The notes below the pieces were generated by a model, which was given only the letters and a program-made list of their open reading frames with translations, was not told where the DNA came from and did not search any database. From Thermosynechococcaceae cyanobacterium MS004 (lineage in GTDB: Bacteria; Cyanobacteriota; Cyanobacteriia; Thermosynechococcales; Thermosynechococcaceae): a DNA stretch of 64,000 nucleotides. The stretch lies in the NCBI GenBank assembly GCA_022402525.1, contig JAKRSB010000112.1, positions 62,001 through 126,000 on the forward strand, read 5' to 3'. This document shows positions 26,616-36,218 of this stretch, piece by piece. Position numbers and translations under genes: made by a program. The stretch's first letter is position 1. Every line of letters starts with the position of its first letter.

Positions 26616-28802
26616 CTATGCGATCGCCTGCTGGTCAACCCGATACACTGCCACCACGCCAGGACGGGGTGGGTGGTTCACCTTCAGGCTAGGCCAGTTT
26701 GAGCCGATGGGCACCTGGCGAGTTTGGGTGAAGGCTTTGCCGTCGGTGGTGGTCATGGCAAATTGGCGGGCTTGAGCCGCTTGATTTTGGCGAATACCGT
26801 TGAGTTCGCCGGGGTGCTGCACCGAAAGAAATAGCGTCTTTTGGTCTGCACTGAGGCAGGGCCCCGTTGTCTCACACTCCATCGGGCCGATGCCAAAAAG
26901 ATAGGCGCTGCCGGCTGCTGGCCCTTGGGTGGGAATGACCCAAATGGAGTTATTTCCAAATAAACCTCGCAGGTTAGGCTGGCTCACGGGTGTATTGCCT
27001 TCAACCCGCTGAGGCACTGCACGATTTAGTCCAGCCATATCTGTGACGACCCATAAATTGCCGCGCTTATCGAGCATCAGGTTATCAGGGTTGGCAAAGC
27101 CCAGCCCCCCTGCCGCTGGCTCGCCCCCTGTCGCCAGCATTGACCAGCGAAAGGTGAGGGCTGCGGGGTTTGCTTGGTCTTCGGTAAGGTGCATCACAAA
27201 CCCAAATTCGTAGGGCGTTTCGCCCTTAGGCCCCTTAAAGATCCGGGGGTCTATCCCGCCATCATTGCCGGGGGTGCCGGAGGTGAAGGCGACGTACAGC
27301 GATCCGTCCGGGGCGATAATCGTATCTTCGGGACGAGCGGTGGCCGTGGCTCCGATCGCGTTTCCAGCAAAGTGGGCGTCGATTAAAATTGCCCCCTGCT
27401 GCTCCTGAGCGGTGCCGCTGTAAAGATCGCCCAGGGTTTTGAACTGCTGCTTAAAGGCCAGTACGTCTTCATCGACTTTAGTTCTAAAAACACCCCCCTC
27501 TGGCCGTTGGGGAAGGATTTGCAGGGTGCCTAAAAGCTGGCTGGGCAGGTCTGGGTTAATGGGGGTGTCGGGAGCGAGGGCAATCCACTGTCCGGTGCCA
27601 TCGGGGTTAAATTTGGCGGCGTAGAGCATTCCGGTTTCAAGCAATTTTGAATTGCCTTTGTCCTTTGGATTCACGACCCGATCACGGCTGACAAATTTAT
27701 AGAGATGCCCCCCTTGGCGATCGCAGCCGGAGTAAAAGGCTAAAGGCTGGCCTGCTTCCACTCGGACTCCTACTGCTTCGTGGCGATAGCGCCCCAGCCA
27801 GGTATGCTTGGTGCCGTAGTCCTGGGGATTAGCCGGGTCAACTTCCACAATCCACCCGTATTTATTGCCTGCCAGACCCAGGACGTTGCCTTGGCCACTA
27901 ATGCTGAACCCAGTCATTACAAACCTGCTAGAGCTGGGGACAAAGGGCGTCCCATCGGCATACACCGCTTCAGCCACTTGCGATTGAAAATTTTCTTCGG
28001 CACTTAATACCGTGCCCCAGGGTGTGGTGCCTCCGGCACAGTTGGCAAAGGTGCCAACAATGCGATCTCCCAAAGTATCCAGATACCCCTGCCCTGTCGT
28101 TTTGGCAAACACGGTCTTTGCTGGCCCGGTAACAGCCAGGTAGCGCTGGTCTTCTAGGCCAGAAATCCCGGTGATGCGACGGTCAGCCTTAGAATAAGTC
28201 CGTTCCCACTGTCCCGATGCAGTTTTGCGAACGGACAGGATGCCCAACCCCTGATCGATGAGGGCTTCCTTGGCAATTTGACGAATTTCTGCCTTGAGCG
28301 GGTTCGAGTCAGCTAGGGTAAAGGCGTCAATTCCTTCATTCCCTTGGGCTTTAAGGGCAGCTTCTACGGTCTTAAAAGGCAATGGCTGACCGATCACGGT
28401 TTCGTAGGTTTGCCGCCAGGGAATAGCGCTAATGTACTCGAAATTAACCACCAAGTAGCCTTCGTTGGGCTGAGTTTCAATCAAAGAAAGATAGTCATTG
28501 TTGTAGCCAAAGCGAGAATCCCCCACGCGATCGCCCCAGGCGGCTAGAACCTGATAGCGATAGCCCTCCGGCAGCACTAGGTCGTCCGTGACGGTAAACT
28601 GCTGATAGCGTTCGGCTTGCTGACGGGGGGCTACCCCGCTGGTCAGCAGGGGCATGGGGCCTTGAATGGGAACAAAGGGGAAGGGGGATGGGGGCAGAGC
28701 GGCTTCAGCAATCGTTTCAAAGGGGGCAACTCGTTGAGATAGCGCTGCCCCACCCAAGGCTGCACCAAAAAACTTCAGAAAATCTCGACGATTGGTAGAC
28801 AT
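26616..28802 (-). CDS. PhoX-like phosphatase (DUF839), Tat-exported
   Basis: 728 residues from ATG 28802. The N-terminus STNRRDFLKFFGAALGGAAL is a twin-arginine signal, so it is exported folded, as known PhoX enzymes are. Family blocks include LPEGYRYQVLAAWGDRVGD, NEGYLVVNFEY, GTFANCAGGTTPWGTVLSAEENF and RYRHEAVGVRVE, typical of the calcium/iron PhoX beta-propeller. ATG 28802 is preferred to ATG 28862 because AGGA lies 6 bases before it and the Tat motif then starts at residue 4. It probably releases phosphate from organic esters in the periplasm. No Pho box recognised upstream. Confidence 0.85.
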   Translation of the reverse strand: MSTNRRDFLKFFGAALGGAALSQRVAPFETIAEAALPPSPFPFVPIQGPMPLLTSGVAPRQQAERYQQFTVTDDLVLPEGYRYQVLAAWGDRVGDSRFGYNNDYLSLIETQPNEGYLVVNFEYISAIPWRQTYETVIGQPLPFKTVEAALKAQGNEGIDAFTLADSNPLKAEIRQIAKEALIDQGLGILSVRKTASGQWERTYSKADRRITGISGLEDQRYLAVTGPAKTVFAKTTGQGYLDTLGDRIVGTFANCAGGTTPWGTVLSAEENFQSQVAEAVYADGTPFVPSSSRFVMTGFSISGQGNVLGLAGNKYGWIVEVDPANPQDYGTKHTWLGRYRHEAVGVRVEAGQPLAFYSGCDRQGGHLYKFVSRDRVVNPKDKGNSKLLETGMLYAAKFNPDGTGQWIALAPDTPINPDLPSQLLGTLQILPQRPEGGVFRTKVDEDVLAFKQQFKTLGDLYSGTAQEQQGAILIDAHFAGNAIGATATARPEDTIIAPDGSLYVAFTSGTPGNDGGIDPRIFKGPKGETPYEFGFVMHLTEDQANPAALTFRWSMLATGGEPAAGGLGFANPDNLMLDKRGNLWVVTDMAGLNRAVPQRVEGNTPVSQPNLRGLFGNNSIWVIPTQGPAAGSAYLFGIGPMECETTGPCLSADQKTLFLSVQHPGELNGIRQNQAAQARQFAMTTTDGKAFTQTRQVPIGSNWPSLKVNHPPRPGVVAVYRVDQQAIA

Positions 28803-29100
28803 GCGCATTCCTGCCGTTGCGGATAGTTGGGTTTGCCAGGATTTATCTAGGGGCGATCGCACGGGTTTTGTGCCGTTCCCCGCAAGGGATTTACGCTGAT
28901 GAGTGTAGCGCTTTGGGGTTAAGGACTCGTAATCCTGAGCGAATCGCTGACTAAATCATGTCACTCTGGATTACGTTAATGGATTATGGGAATGAACGGG
29001 CATTACTGCTAGCTAAGGCTTCAGCGCTCAATGACGGTTTGCCCACTTAAGGTCTTGCAGTGCGTCAAAGCTTTGTGGGGAAGCATCGAGATAACACACT

Positions 29101-31221
29101 ATGAAACGCCCTTGGATTTATCTGCGCCGATACCCAGACCTTTTTTGCTTGATGGGTCTGGTGACGATCGCCATTCTCCTGACAACCCTCTACATTTCTC
29201 AGGAGCAGTATTTTTACTTCTGGGACTATACCCACTACTCAGAGCGCGTCAGCCAGCTGGTCTCTAAGCTGCGGATATCGCCCTTAAAGGCGCTCGAAAA
29301 TTTTGTGGATTACTTGGGCGATGACTATACCCAAATCCCATCCATGCCGCTGATTCCCTTTGCACTGGTGTTTGGGCATTCCCGCCTTGCCTTTATTCTG
29401 AGCCTTGCTCTGGTCTATGTTGTCTCCTTTTGCTCAACGATGGGGGCGATCGCCACTCAAGTGGTTGTGGCTAAAGCCAGACCTGTCTTTTGGGTCACGG
29501 CCTATCTCTCCATCCTGGTGCCGGTCACCTGGACTTCTATTTTGAGGGGCTATCCCGACCTGGGGGGTGCAAGTCTCATGGGGTTTGCCATGCTGCTGTA
29601 CTGGAGAGATCCGCAGCTCAGGCCGCGTCACCGCATTGTGCAGCTTGCCGCAATTCTAGCGATCGCCGTGTGGTTTCGCCGTCCCTTTGCCTATAGCGTC
29701 CGCGCCTTCTTTGCGACGCTCTTAATTGAAGCGGTGGTGGCCTATCTTGGCGATCGCTTACAAAATCCTAAAGCCGCAGGGCGAACCTTGCGAACAAGCT
29801 GCCTCAAGCTCCTCAAGCTAGGCGGCTGGTTTTTACTGTTCTCGCCCGTCTTGGTGTTTAAGGTACTCTTTGTGGACTACCGCACCCTCTATGCCTCCTA
29901 CGAACTCAGCGTCCTAGAAGGGCTGCAGTACTATGTCCGTGAGTTTGGAATTTTAACCTGTGCCTTGGCCGTGCTAGGGTACGGCTTCGGCGCATGGGTT
30001 CAGGGCATCCGCTATCGGGAATACAGAGTTTTAGGCACCTGGGGGATACTCTCCATCACCCAGTGGATTTTTCTAGCCAAGCAAAACGGCGCTCACTACA
30101 CCGTTCACTTCAGCCCCTTTATTATTGTGGGTCTTGTGCTGCTGGTTTTCTCTACAGCGCACATTCTGAAAAATCTTGGCAGGGCGAGGATTTTTCTTGC
30201 CTTGACAGGCCTCAGCTTAGCTATTTTTAACCTTTGGTCTGGACTTACCACCTTCGGCAATCGTAGTGATGGGCTAAGCCCTTTATTTGCTGCCGCAAAG
30301 CCCCCGCTCTACCGCACAGACTATTCAGAATTTGCTGACCTCGTGGGGTTTCTCCGCAATATTTCAGCCGCTCAGCCACCCGACCAGCAAAATATCTACG
30401 TTGCGGCTTCTTCCCAAACCCTCACCAGCGATGCGCTATTGGCTGGCGATCGCCAGCTTTACCCTCAAAGCCAGCTCAAGGTCTTAAGAACCTCAAATAT
30501 TGACTCCCGTGATGTCTATCCCCTCAATGGACTCATGAAAGCCCACTTTGTTGTGGTCGCCGTACCGGTGCAGTACCATATCAGGCCAGAGGAGCAGAAA
30601 GTGGTGCGGGTGGTGGTAGATACCTTTCAGCAAAATGAGCCGCTTTCTAGAGACTTTCAGCCCCTAGCCCGTGTCTTTACCTTAGAGAATGGCGTGCAGG
30701 TGAAGGTCTATCAGCGGATTCGCGCCAGCTCTCTTTCTACGGTTCTGGCAACGCTGCGGATCATGCAGGCCAAGATTGATCGCCAGCCTGGACGCGAACC
30801 TTATTGGCTAGTGCTTCAGTCAGAGCAGCCCAGCACCATTGAAAAAGAAATTATTCGCACCGTTCAAATCCGAGATGTTCCGCTTCGCAAGGGTGAGCCT
30901 ACTTCGTTTTTATATTTTGGCTCCCTCGCCAACACCACCACGCTGAGAGCGACCCTCAACACCTCTCGGTGCCCCGCTTCTGGTGCTTTAACCCTGCGGG
31001 TTTCAGCGCTCAATGCCCAAGGACAGCCCCTCACCGCACAGACCTGGTCCAACGCTTCCGGAAATGCGATCGAGATCTCCTTCAAAAACTTACCCCCACA
31101 GGCGTCTTACCTGCGCTTAGATCTTCAGTCCGCCAACCCTGCCTCGGCGCGACTGCCTAACCCAGTCTGCACTATTTCGATTGATCGCTTAACCGTGTCA
31201 ACGGAAGGTCAACCGTTTTGA
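29101..31221 (+). CDS. Large polytopic membrane protein, GT39-like, with C-terminal soluble domain
   Basis: 706 residues. About ten hydrophobic segments lie between residues 13 and 380, starting CLMGLVTIAILLTTLYIS. The first outside loop is YFYFWDYTHYSERVSQLV, with acidic residues where GT-C enzymes carry their catalytic Asp. A 320-residue soluble C-terminal part follows, with a beta-rich last 110 residues (TLRVSALNAQGQPLTAQTW) like a carbohydrate-binding or jelly-roll module. Likely a polyprenyl-phosphate sugar transferase of the GT-C fold; this is inference. First gene of a glycan cluster. Confidence 0.6.
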   Translation: MKRPWIYLRRYPDLFCLMGLVTIAILLTTLYISQEQYFYFWDYTHYSERVSQLVSKLRISPLKALENFVDYLGDDYTQIPSMPLIPFALVFGHSRLAFILSLALVYVVSFCSTMGAIATQVVVAKARPVFWVTAYLSILVPVTWTSILRGYPDLGGASLMGFAMLLYWRDPQLRPRHRIVQLAAILAIAVWFRRPFAYSVRAFFATLLIEAVVAYLGDRLQNPKAAGRTLRTSCLKLLKLGGWFLLFSPVLVFKVLFVDYRTLYASYELSVLEGLQYYVREFGILTCALAVLGYGFGAWVQGIRYREYRVLGTWGILSITQWIFLAKQNGAHYTVHFSPFIIVGLVLLVFSTAHILKNLGRARIFLALTGLSLAIFNLWSGLTTFGNRSDGLSPLFAAAKPPLYRTDYSEFADLVGFLRNISAAQPPDQQNIYVAASSQTLTSDALLAGDRQLYPQSQLKVLRTSNIDSRDVYPLNGLMKAHFVVVAVPVQYHIRPEEQKVVRVVVDTFQQNEPLSRDFQPLARVFTLENGVQVKVYQRIRASSLSTVLATLRIMQAKIDRQPGREPYWLVLQSEQPSTIEKEIIRTVQIRDVPLRKGEPTSFLYFGSLANTTTLRATLNTSRCPASGALTLRVSALNAQGQPLTAQTWSNASGNAIEISFKNLPPQASYLRLDLQSANPASARLPNPVCTISIDRLTVSTEGQPF

Positions 31222-31300
31222 AGAAAGGGCAGAACGTTTAATCCTGCAATCCGCTGGAATTCTCGAACATTGCCCGTGAGCGCCCCAAATCCATGGTGAA
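31209..31300 (-). pseudogene. VapC (PIN-domain toxin) C-terminal remnant
   Basis: On the minus strand the last 27 or so residues of a frame read FGALTGNVREFQRIAGLNVL, matching the end of PIN toxins (family pattern L-V-T-x-N-x-(R/K)-E-F-x-R-(I/V)-x-G-L). The upstream residues of this frame do not look like PIN, so only the tail survives. It overlaps the last 13 bases of the membrane-protein gene. No antitoxin remnant was seen. Confidence 0.5.
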
Positions 31301-31611
31301 ACCAGAAACTGTAGCCCCAAGAATCAGCTAGAGATGATCTGGGGTCATAATGCAGCATGGGCAAAAAACGGCCATGCCCTGTGTTGACCATTGCGTCCGT
31401 CAACCTGTAAAGTTGCAGACTGATGGAAATTAGAAAAAGTCAACGGGCCTTGATATAGTTTGTTCAGCTCAACCCCTAACTCAAAAATTCATTGCCCAGT
31501 CCACCCCTAGGTCAGACTGAGCGATCGCCATTTGTAAGATCGCCATTGGTAAAATCTCAATCTGTAAGATCTCAATTTGTAAGGCTGTCATTAAAGGTCT
31601 AAATCGATTCC
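31222..31611. other. Intergenic region before the GT2 gene
   Basis: About 390 bp. Contains the VapC remnant and, closer to the GT2 gene, the 15-bp array at 31525-31584. The GT2 promoter should be here but was not placed. Confidence 0.5.
31525..31584. repeat. 15-bp tandem array upstream of the GT2 gene
   Basis: TCGCCATTTGTAAGA, TCGCCATTGGTAAAA, TCTCAATCTGTAAGA, TCTCAATTTGTAAGG, ending 27 bp before the GTG start. Its position in the likely leader or promoter means copy number could affect expression. Confidence 0.9.
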
Positions 31612-32781
31612 GTGCAAAGCCATTCCCTAGTGGATCTTGCGACCGATCGCAGTGTAGGTTTCGTTGAAGTCTCCATTGTGATGCCCTGCCTCAACGAGGC
31701 AGAAACCCTGGCAATCTGCATTACAAAGGCGCAGTGGTATATTCAGCAGCACCATCTGGCCGCAGAAATTATCATTGCCGACAATGGCAGTACTGATGGC
31801 TCCCAGGCGATCGCTGCTGGGTTGGGGGTGCGCGTCATTGAGGTGCGCGATCGCGGCTACGGGAGTGCGCTCCGGGCAGGAATTGCTGCTGCCCAGGGAC
31901 AGTACATTATTATGGGCGATGCGGACAATAGCTACGACTTTAGCCAGCTTTCTCCCTTTATTCAGCAACTGCGCGCAGGCTATGACCTCGTGATGGGCAA
32001 TCGCTTTAAGGGCGGCATTCAGCCTGGTGCGATGCCCCCGCTCCATCGCTATTTAGGAAATCCGGTCTTGACCTGGATTGGGCGCTTATTTTTTGCCAGT
32101 CCTTGCCAGGACTTTCACTGCGGACTGCGCGGGTTTCGCAAGGACGCCATTGAGTCCTTGGGATTGCGCACCACGGGCATGGAATTTGCCAGCGAAATGG
32201 TCGTTAAGGCAACCCTCTACCACCTCAAAATTGCCGAAGTCCCCACCGTCCTATCCCCCGATGGACGGAGTCGTCCGCCCCACCTGCGATCGTGGCGAGA
32301 TGGGTGGCGACACCTACGGTTTCTGCTGCTGTACAGCCCGCGTTGGCTGTTTCTGTACCCTGGACTGCTGTTGATGCTGGTTGGGTTTGGGAGTACGCTG
32401 TTGCTGCTGTCTGGCCCAAAGGTGCATACGCTGCTGTATTCCTCCACCGCCATGCTGATAGGGTTTCAGATTGCGCTGTTTTCGATCTTCACCAAAGCCT
32501 TTGCCATGAACGAAGGCTTATTGCCGACCGATCGTCGGTTTCAGAAGCTTTTGCGGCTTCTCAACCTGGAAGTCGGCTTAACGGTCGGAACCATTTTGAC
32601 TTTGATGGGATTTGGCGGCACGGTCTATGCCTTTAGCACCTGGCAAGGCAGGCTTTTTGGTGCGTTAGATCCTGCTGAAACCATGCGCATTGTCATTCCT
32701 TCTATCACTTGCCTTGCCCTTGGTGTTCAGGTCATGTTTGCCAGCTTCTTTCTGAGTGTGCTGAGCTTGAAGACTAAATGA
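31612..32781 (+). CDS. GT2 glycosyltransferase with C-terminal membrane helices (polyprenyl-phosphate type)
   Basis: 389 residues, GT-A fold. EVSIVMPCLNEAETLAICI opens the fold; IIADNGSTDGSQAIA and IIMGDADNSYDFSQL carry the nucleotide and metal-binding acidic residues; GCPQ-like GLRGFRKDAIESL is typical of DPM1/GtrB-like enzymes. Two or three helices follow after residue 230. Such enzymes load a sugar onto polyprenyl phosphate at the inner membrane face. The GTG start is used because the first ATG (31681) would cut the first beta strand. It fits with GtrA (34691) and the GT39-like proteins as lipid-sugar donor. Confidence 0.85.
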   Translation: MQSHSLVDLATDRSVGFVEVSIVMPCLNEAETLAICITKAQWYIQQHHLAAEIIIADNGSTDGSQAIAAGLGVRVIEVRDRGYGSALRAGIAAAQGQYIIMGDADNSYDFSQLSPFIQQLRAGYDLVMGNRFKGGIQPGAMPPLHRYLGNPVLTWIGRLFFASPCQDFHCGLRGFRKDAIESLGLRTTGMEFASEMVVKATLYHLKIAEVPTVLSPDGRSRPPHLRSWRDGWRHLRFLLLYSPRWLFLYPGLLLMLVGFGSTLLLLSGPKVHTLLYSSTAMLIGFQIALFSIFTKAFAMNEGLLPTDRRFQKLLRLLNLEVGLTVGTILTLMGFGGTVYAFSTWQGRLFGALDPAETMRIVIPSITCLALGVQVMFASFFLSVLSLKTK

Positions 32782-32867
32782 GAGAATCAACGAGTATGAC
32801 ACCCCCCGTTTATTGCTCCATTGATTCTTTGCCCGTTGACTCATCTGTGGGAGGCTAAGAACCTATC

Positions 32868-33710
32868 GTGATCGATAAAAGTCTATTAAAGCAATTCCTG
32901 CATGACTATCCCTTTCAGCCCGCCACCGCCGTCTGGAGGGCTTCAGAAATTGCCCATGTTCTGCAATACCCTTTCCCAGAAGGCTATGGGCTTGACTTGG
33001 GGTGTGGGGACGGTCGTCTCACCAAAATTATTTTGGATCGGGTGGGTCGGAGAGAGATGGTTGGTATCGATATTGATCCGGGTGAAACCGCTCTGGCAGA
33101 ACGGCTGAATCTTTATCAAACCATTCATATAGCCCCTGCTAATCAAATTCCAGAGCCAGACCAGACCTTTGACTGGGTGTTTTCAAATTCAGTGCTAGAG
33201 CATATTCCGAATCTCGATGCGGTGCTGCAAGAGGTTGCTAGGGTGTTAAAGCCTGGTGGGCTGTTTTTACTGACGGTTCCAGGCCATGGGTTTCATGATT
33301 GTTTGCGGGGGCCTTTGCTGCCCTGGGCATCGCGTCAGGCTTACCTAGATGAAGTAGACGCGCGCTTTGCCTGCCTCCGCTACTGGAGCCCAGACGACTG
33401 GGCCGCGCACCTTCAGCCCCACGATCTAGGCATTCAGCGCGCTACCTTTTACCAAACCGCCGCCGAAGCCCAGCGCTGGGAGACGATCGCCCGATTTACC
33501 TCAGGGATTTTGTACAGTCTGATTGGTCGTAAACAGCAGCCTATTGAAATCCAGCGATCGCTGGGGGTCAGAAAGCCGAGTGCAAAAATGCCGTGGGTTC
33601 TGGCAAGTCTGCTGAGTCAGTTCTTAGCCCTAGGCTTAGAAAGCGAAAAGTCTGACCAGAATGAACCCGTGATGGGTGGCCTAATGTTGCTTATTCAAAA
33701 ACGGAGATAG
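32868..33710 (+). CDS. Class I SAM-dependent methyltransferase (glycan cluster, 1)
   Basis: 280 residues. A Rossmann methyltransferase: motif I GLDLGCGDGRLTKII, motif II MVGIDIDPGE, motif IV FDWVFSNSVLEHIPNLDAVL, and VLKPGGLFLLTVP (Methyltransf_11 type). The C-terminal 100 residues are helical and family-specific. The 3' end overlaps the next methyltransferase by one base, so they are co-translated. The substrate is probably a sugar or lipid-linked glycan, judged only from the neighbours. Confidence 0.85.
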   Translation: MIDKSLLKQFLHDYPFQPATAVWRASEIAHVLQYPFPEGYGLDLGCGDGRLTKIILDRVGRREMVGIDIDPGETALAERLNLYQTIHIAPANQIPEPDQTFDWVFSNSVLEHIPNLDAVLQEVARVLKPGGLFLLTVPGHGFHDCLRGPLLPWASRQAYLDEVDARFACLRYWSPDDWAAHLQPHDLGIQRATFYQTAAEAQRWETIARFTSGILYSLIGRKQQPIEIQRSLGVRKPSAKMPWVLASLLSQFLALGLESEKSDQNEPVMGGLMLLIQKRR

Positions 33711-34654
33711 TGGCGTCCACTTCAAAAGAATTTATGGAGCCTATCTGTCAACTATGTGCGTGTAAAAGCTATCACAAAGTCTTTACGAAAAAGGGCTATG
33801 AGCATCTTCAGTGCGATCGCTGCCGCAGTATCTATGTATTTCCTAGACCTAGCGAGGCAGAACTGATTGGGTTTTATCAGCAGGATGGGGAGCATCTTTC
33901 AGATACCTGTTGGCAGGACTCTCATCGTCACGCATGGGATCTCTGGAAACAGACCTTAAAGATGGCGAAGCGTAAATCCGGAACTGGAAAACTGCTGGAT
34001 ATTGGCTGCGGTACGGGAGAATTTATGCGGTTCGCACAGCAGGAAGGCTGGACTGATGTACAAGGGATTGAGGTGGTGCCGGAAATTGCCGCGATCGCCA
34101 CTCAAAAGACAGGGGCAACAGTATACGCCACGGACTTTTGGAATGCGCCCCTCAAGGCCGGCGACTATTCTGTCATTGCGATCTGGGATGTCATTGAGCA
34201 CCTGAGAGACGTAAGCGTAACCCTAAGCCGCATCTATGACCTGCTGAAGCCAGGAGGCGTTCTGATTATTGGCACCGTGAATCGGGATGGATTTTCGATT
34301 AAGATGCTGCGTCACCATGCCCAAACCTTTGGCCCGCCAGAACACCTCACCTTTTTTACTCAAAGGGGCGCTTATCTGGCATTAGCGACTCAGAACTTTA
34401 GCAAGATTCATCAGTGGTCTGTATTTATCTATCTCCAGGAGTGGACTCGTTTCCTGCCCAAGCGGGAAAAGACCTCCAGCATTCAAGCTAAAGACACTCA
34501 TTCTGAACTCACAGAGACTAAACCCACAGAAACCCAACCCACAGAAACCAAACTCACAGAGACACCCCTGTTTTTGTCTTGTATGAAGCTAGCAAACGTA
34601 TTCCTGAGGCTCACAAACTTGGGCGACGAGCTGGTTATTGTTGCTCAAAAATAG
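33710..34654 (+). CDS. Class I SAM-dependent methyltransferase with N-terminal Cys-rich motif (glycan cluster, 2)
   Basis: 314 residues. The N-terminus has four cysteines (CQLCACKSYH, LQCDRCRSIYVFPRP), a zinc-ribbon-like module found in many polysaccharide methyltransferases. Motif I LLDIGCGTGEFMRFA and IAIWDVIEHLRDVS follow, then LLKPGGVLIIGTVN. A Thr/Glu/Lys-rich linker near residue 265-285 is coded by a 15-bp tandem array (ETKPTETQPTETKLTETP). GTG 33710 overlaps the previous stop; ATG 33734 is an equally possible start, eight residues later. Confidence 0.82.
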   Translation: MASTSKEFMEPICQLCACKSYHKVFTKKGYEHLQCDRCRSIYVFPRPSEAELIGFYQQDGEHLSDTCWQDSHRHAWDLWKQTLKMAKRKSGTGKLLDIGCGTGEFMRFAQQEGWTDVQGIEVVPEIAAIATQKTGATVYATDFWNAPLKAGDYSVIAIWDVIEHLRDVSVTLSRIYDLLKPGGVLIIGTVNRDGFSIKMLRHHAQTFGPPEHLTFFTQRGAYLALATQNFSKIHQWSVFIYLQEWTRFLPKREKTSSIQAKDTHSELTETKPTETQPTETKLTETPLFLSCMKLANVFLRLTNLGDELVIVAQK

Positions 34655-34690
34655 GTTTCCAAAATCATCGGCAGAGCGATCGCACATTGA

Positions 34691-35101
34691 ATGCAAGTCA
34701 CAAATTTTGTATCAAAACATAAAAAGAAGCTAATTCAGTTTATTAAGTTTTTATTTTTTGGTGCCTTCGGATATTTCTTCTCAGTCTTTCTTTTGGTGGG
34801 CTTCAAGGAGTTTTTGAAAATTCATTATCTGATCGCGTGGCTTTTAGCGTGGCTATTTACCAATCTCATAACCTTCTTTTTTAATAATCGATATACATTT
34901 CAAAGTGTTGAGAGAACAGATATCTGGCTAAAGCTCTTGAAATATTATATCGTCAACTTTTCTAGCTTTTTAATCACCTTGATTTTAATGTATATTGCGG
35001 TAGAGCTATTAAAGATATATTACCTGACGGCAACCATCGGAATTTCATTGATTTTGCTGGGCTACAACTTCCTTATTCATAGAAGCTGGAGTTTTAAGTA
35101 G
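34691..35101 (+). CDS. GtrA-family membrane protein
   Basis: 136 residues, four hydrophobic helices. Typical GtrA/DPMS3 pattern: FIKFLFFGAFGYFFSVFLLV, then WLFTNLITFFFNNRYTF and a final LLGYNFLIHRSWSF. GtrA proteins help flip or present polyprenyl-phosphate sugars together with a GtrB-type GT2. The gene is visibly more AT-rich than the GT2 and methyltransferase genes before it and the GT4 gene follows only 7 bp downstream. Confidence 0.88.
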   Translation: MQVTNFVSKHKKKLIQFIKFLFFGAFGYFFSVFLLVGFKEFLKIHYLIAWLLAWLFTNLITFFFNNRYTFQSVERTDIWLKLLKYYIVNFSSFLITLILMYIAVELLKIYYLTATIGISLILLGYNFLIHRSWSFK

Positions 35102-35108
35102 TCCAGCC

Positions 35109-36218
35109 ATGAAAATAGCAATCATCACCGAGGCATTTTTTCCCAATATTGGCGGCATGGAGGTCAGCTTCTTGGAATTAGGCCGTAGCCTTGTCAAGAT
35201 GGGTCATGAGGTTGAGGTCTACACGCTTCGCTTAAATGAGCGCGATCGCGCGGAAGATAGCATTGATGGTCTTAAAATCCATCGAATTACCAAAGCATTT
35301 CACTATTTCAAAAGTATTTGGGGATTGCGAAACTATCCAGATGTGATTCGTTTTACGATTGATTTAGTAAGGTTAGGTCGAGGGTTAAATCGATTTGATT
35401 TTATTGTCTTTAATCTTTGGCCTGTGGTGCCAGCCATTATCCTGCCGCGCTTTATCCAGCCTAAAATGGCCGTCTATTGGTGTGAAGTTTACGATAAACC
35501 CTTCTGGCGGTTCATTTATCAATTAATCATTCGTTTTGGCCCTAAATTCCACTGCGGTGTCAATCAAAATATCTGTGACTTTCTGCACAATCGCTATCAA
35601 GTCCCTGAGTCGCATCTCAAGACGCTGATTAGCGGGGTCTACGCTAGCCTGTATCAATGCGATCGCACCGCAAAATGCGATCGCTCCATTCTATTTTTTG
35701 GGCGTCTAGCCCCCCATAAAGATCCTGAGGCCGTCATTAAAGCCTTTCTCTCGCGCCAGCTTGCTCAAAAAGGCTATGAACTGAACATCGTGGGCGGTGG
35801 CCCGCTTTATGAAAAGCTGAGGCATCAGTACCAACATGAGCGCGGGATTAAAATCCACGGTGCGGTCGAGGAAGATCGTAAAATCGAGTTCTTGCAGCGT
35901 GCGAGCCTCTTGGTCTTACCCTCCCAACGGGAAGGGTTTCCGAGGGTCTGTGCCGAAGCCGCTGCAGCCGGAACCCCCATCCTGACCACGCTCTACCCTG
36001 CAAACGGCACCGTTAATGTGGTGACGCAGTACGGAATTGGGTGGCTTTCTAACCCAAATCTAGCGGAGCTTGCCGAAAAAATAGAGCGCTATGGAAGCAT
36101 GAAAACCGAAGAATGGGAATTCGTTGCCGCGCGCTGTCAAAAGATGGCTCACACCCGCTTTGATTGGGAGATTGTTGCCCAAGAATTTTTAGCGATCGCA
36201 AGGACTGAGACCGCATGA
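35109..36218 (+). CDS. GT4-family glycosyltransferase
   Basis: 369 residues, GT-B fold, cytoplasmic or peripheral. The N-terminal half opens MKIAIITEAFFPNIGGMEVS with the loop that binds acceptor; the C-terminal half has SILFFGRLAPHKDPEAVI, LNIVGGGPLYEKL, KIHGAVEEDRKIEFL and the E-x7-E motif region LLVLPSQREGFPRVCAEAAAAG. It would add a sugar from a nucleotide donor to a lipid-linked glycan. It overlaps the next gene by four bases (ATGA), so translation is coupled. Confidence 0.9.
   Translation: MKIAIITEAFFPNIGGMEVSFLELGRSLVKMGHEVEVYTLRLNERDRAEDSIDGLKIHRITKAFHYFKSIWGLRNYPDVIRFTIDLVRLGRGLNRFDFIVFNLWPVVPAIILPRFIQPKMAVYWCEVYDKPFWRFIYQLIIRFGPKFHCGVNQNICDFLHNRYQVPESHLKTLISGVYASLYQCDRTAKCDRSILFFGRLAPHKDPEAVIKAFLSRQLAQKGYELNIVGGGPLYEKLRHQYQHERGIKIHGAVEEDRKIEFLQRASLLVLPSQREGFPRVCAEAAAAGTPILTTLYPANGTVNVVTQYGIGWLSNPNLAELAEKIERYGSMKTEEWEFVAARCQKMAHTRFDWEIVAQEFLAIARTETA

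Noticed and set aside
28120-28600. HIP1 octamers (GCGATCGC) as regulatory palindromes
   Set aside because: They occur throughout the window, inside and outside genes, as in many cyanobacteria; individually they carry no information on regulation.
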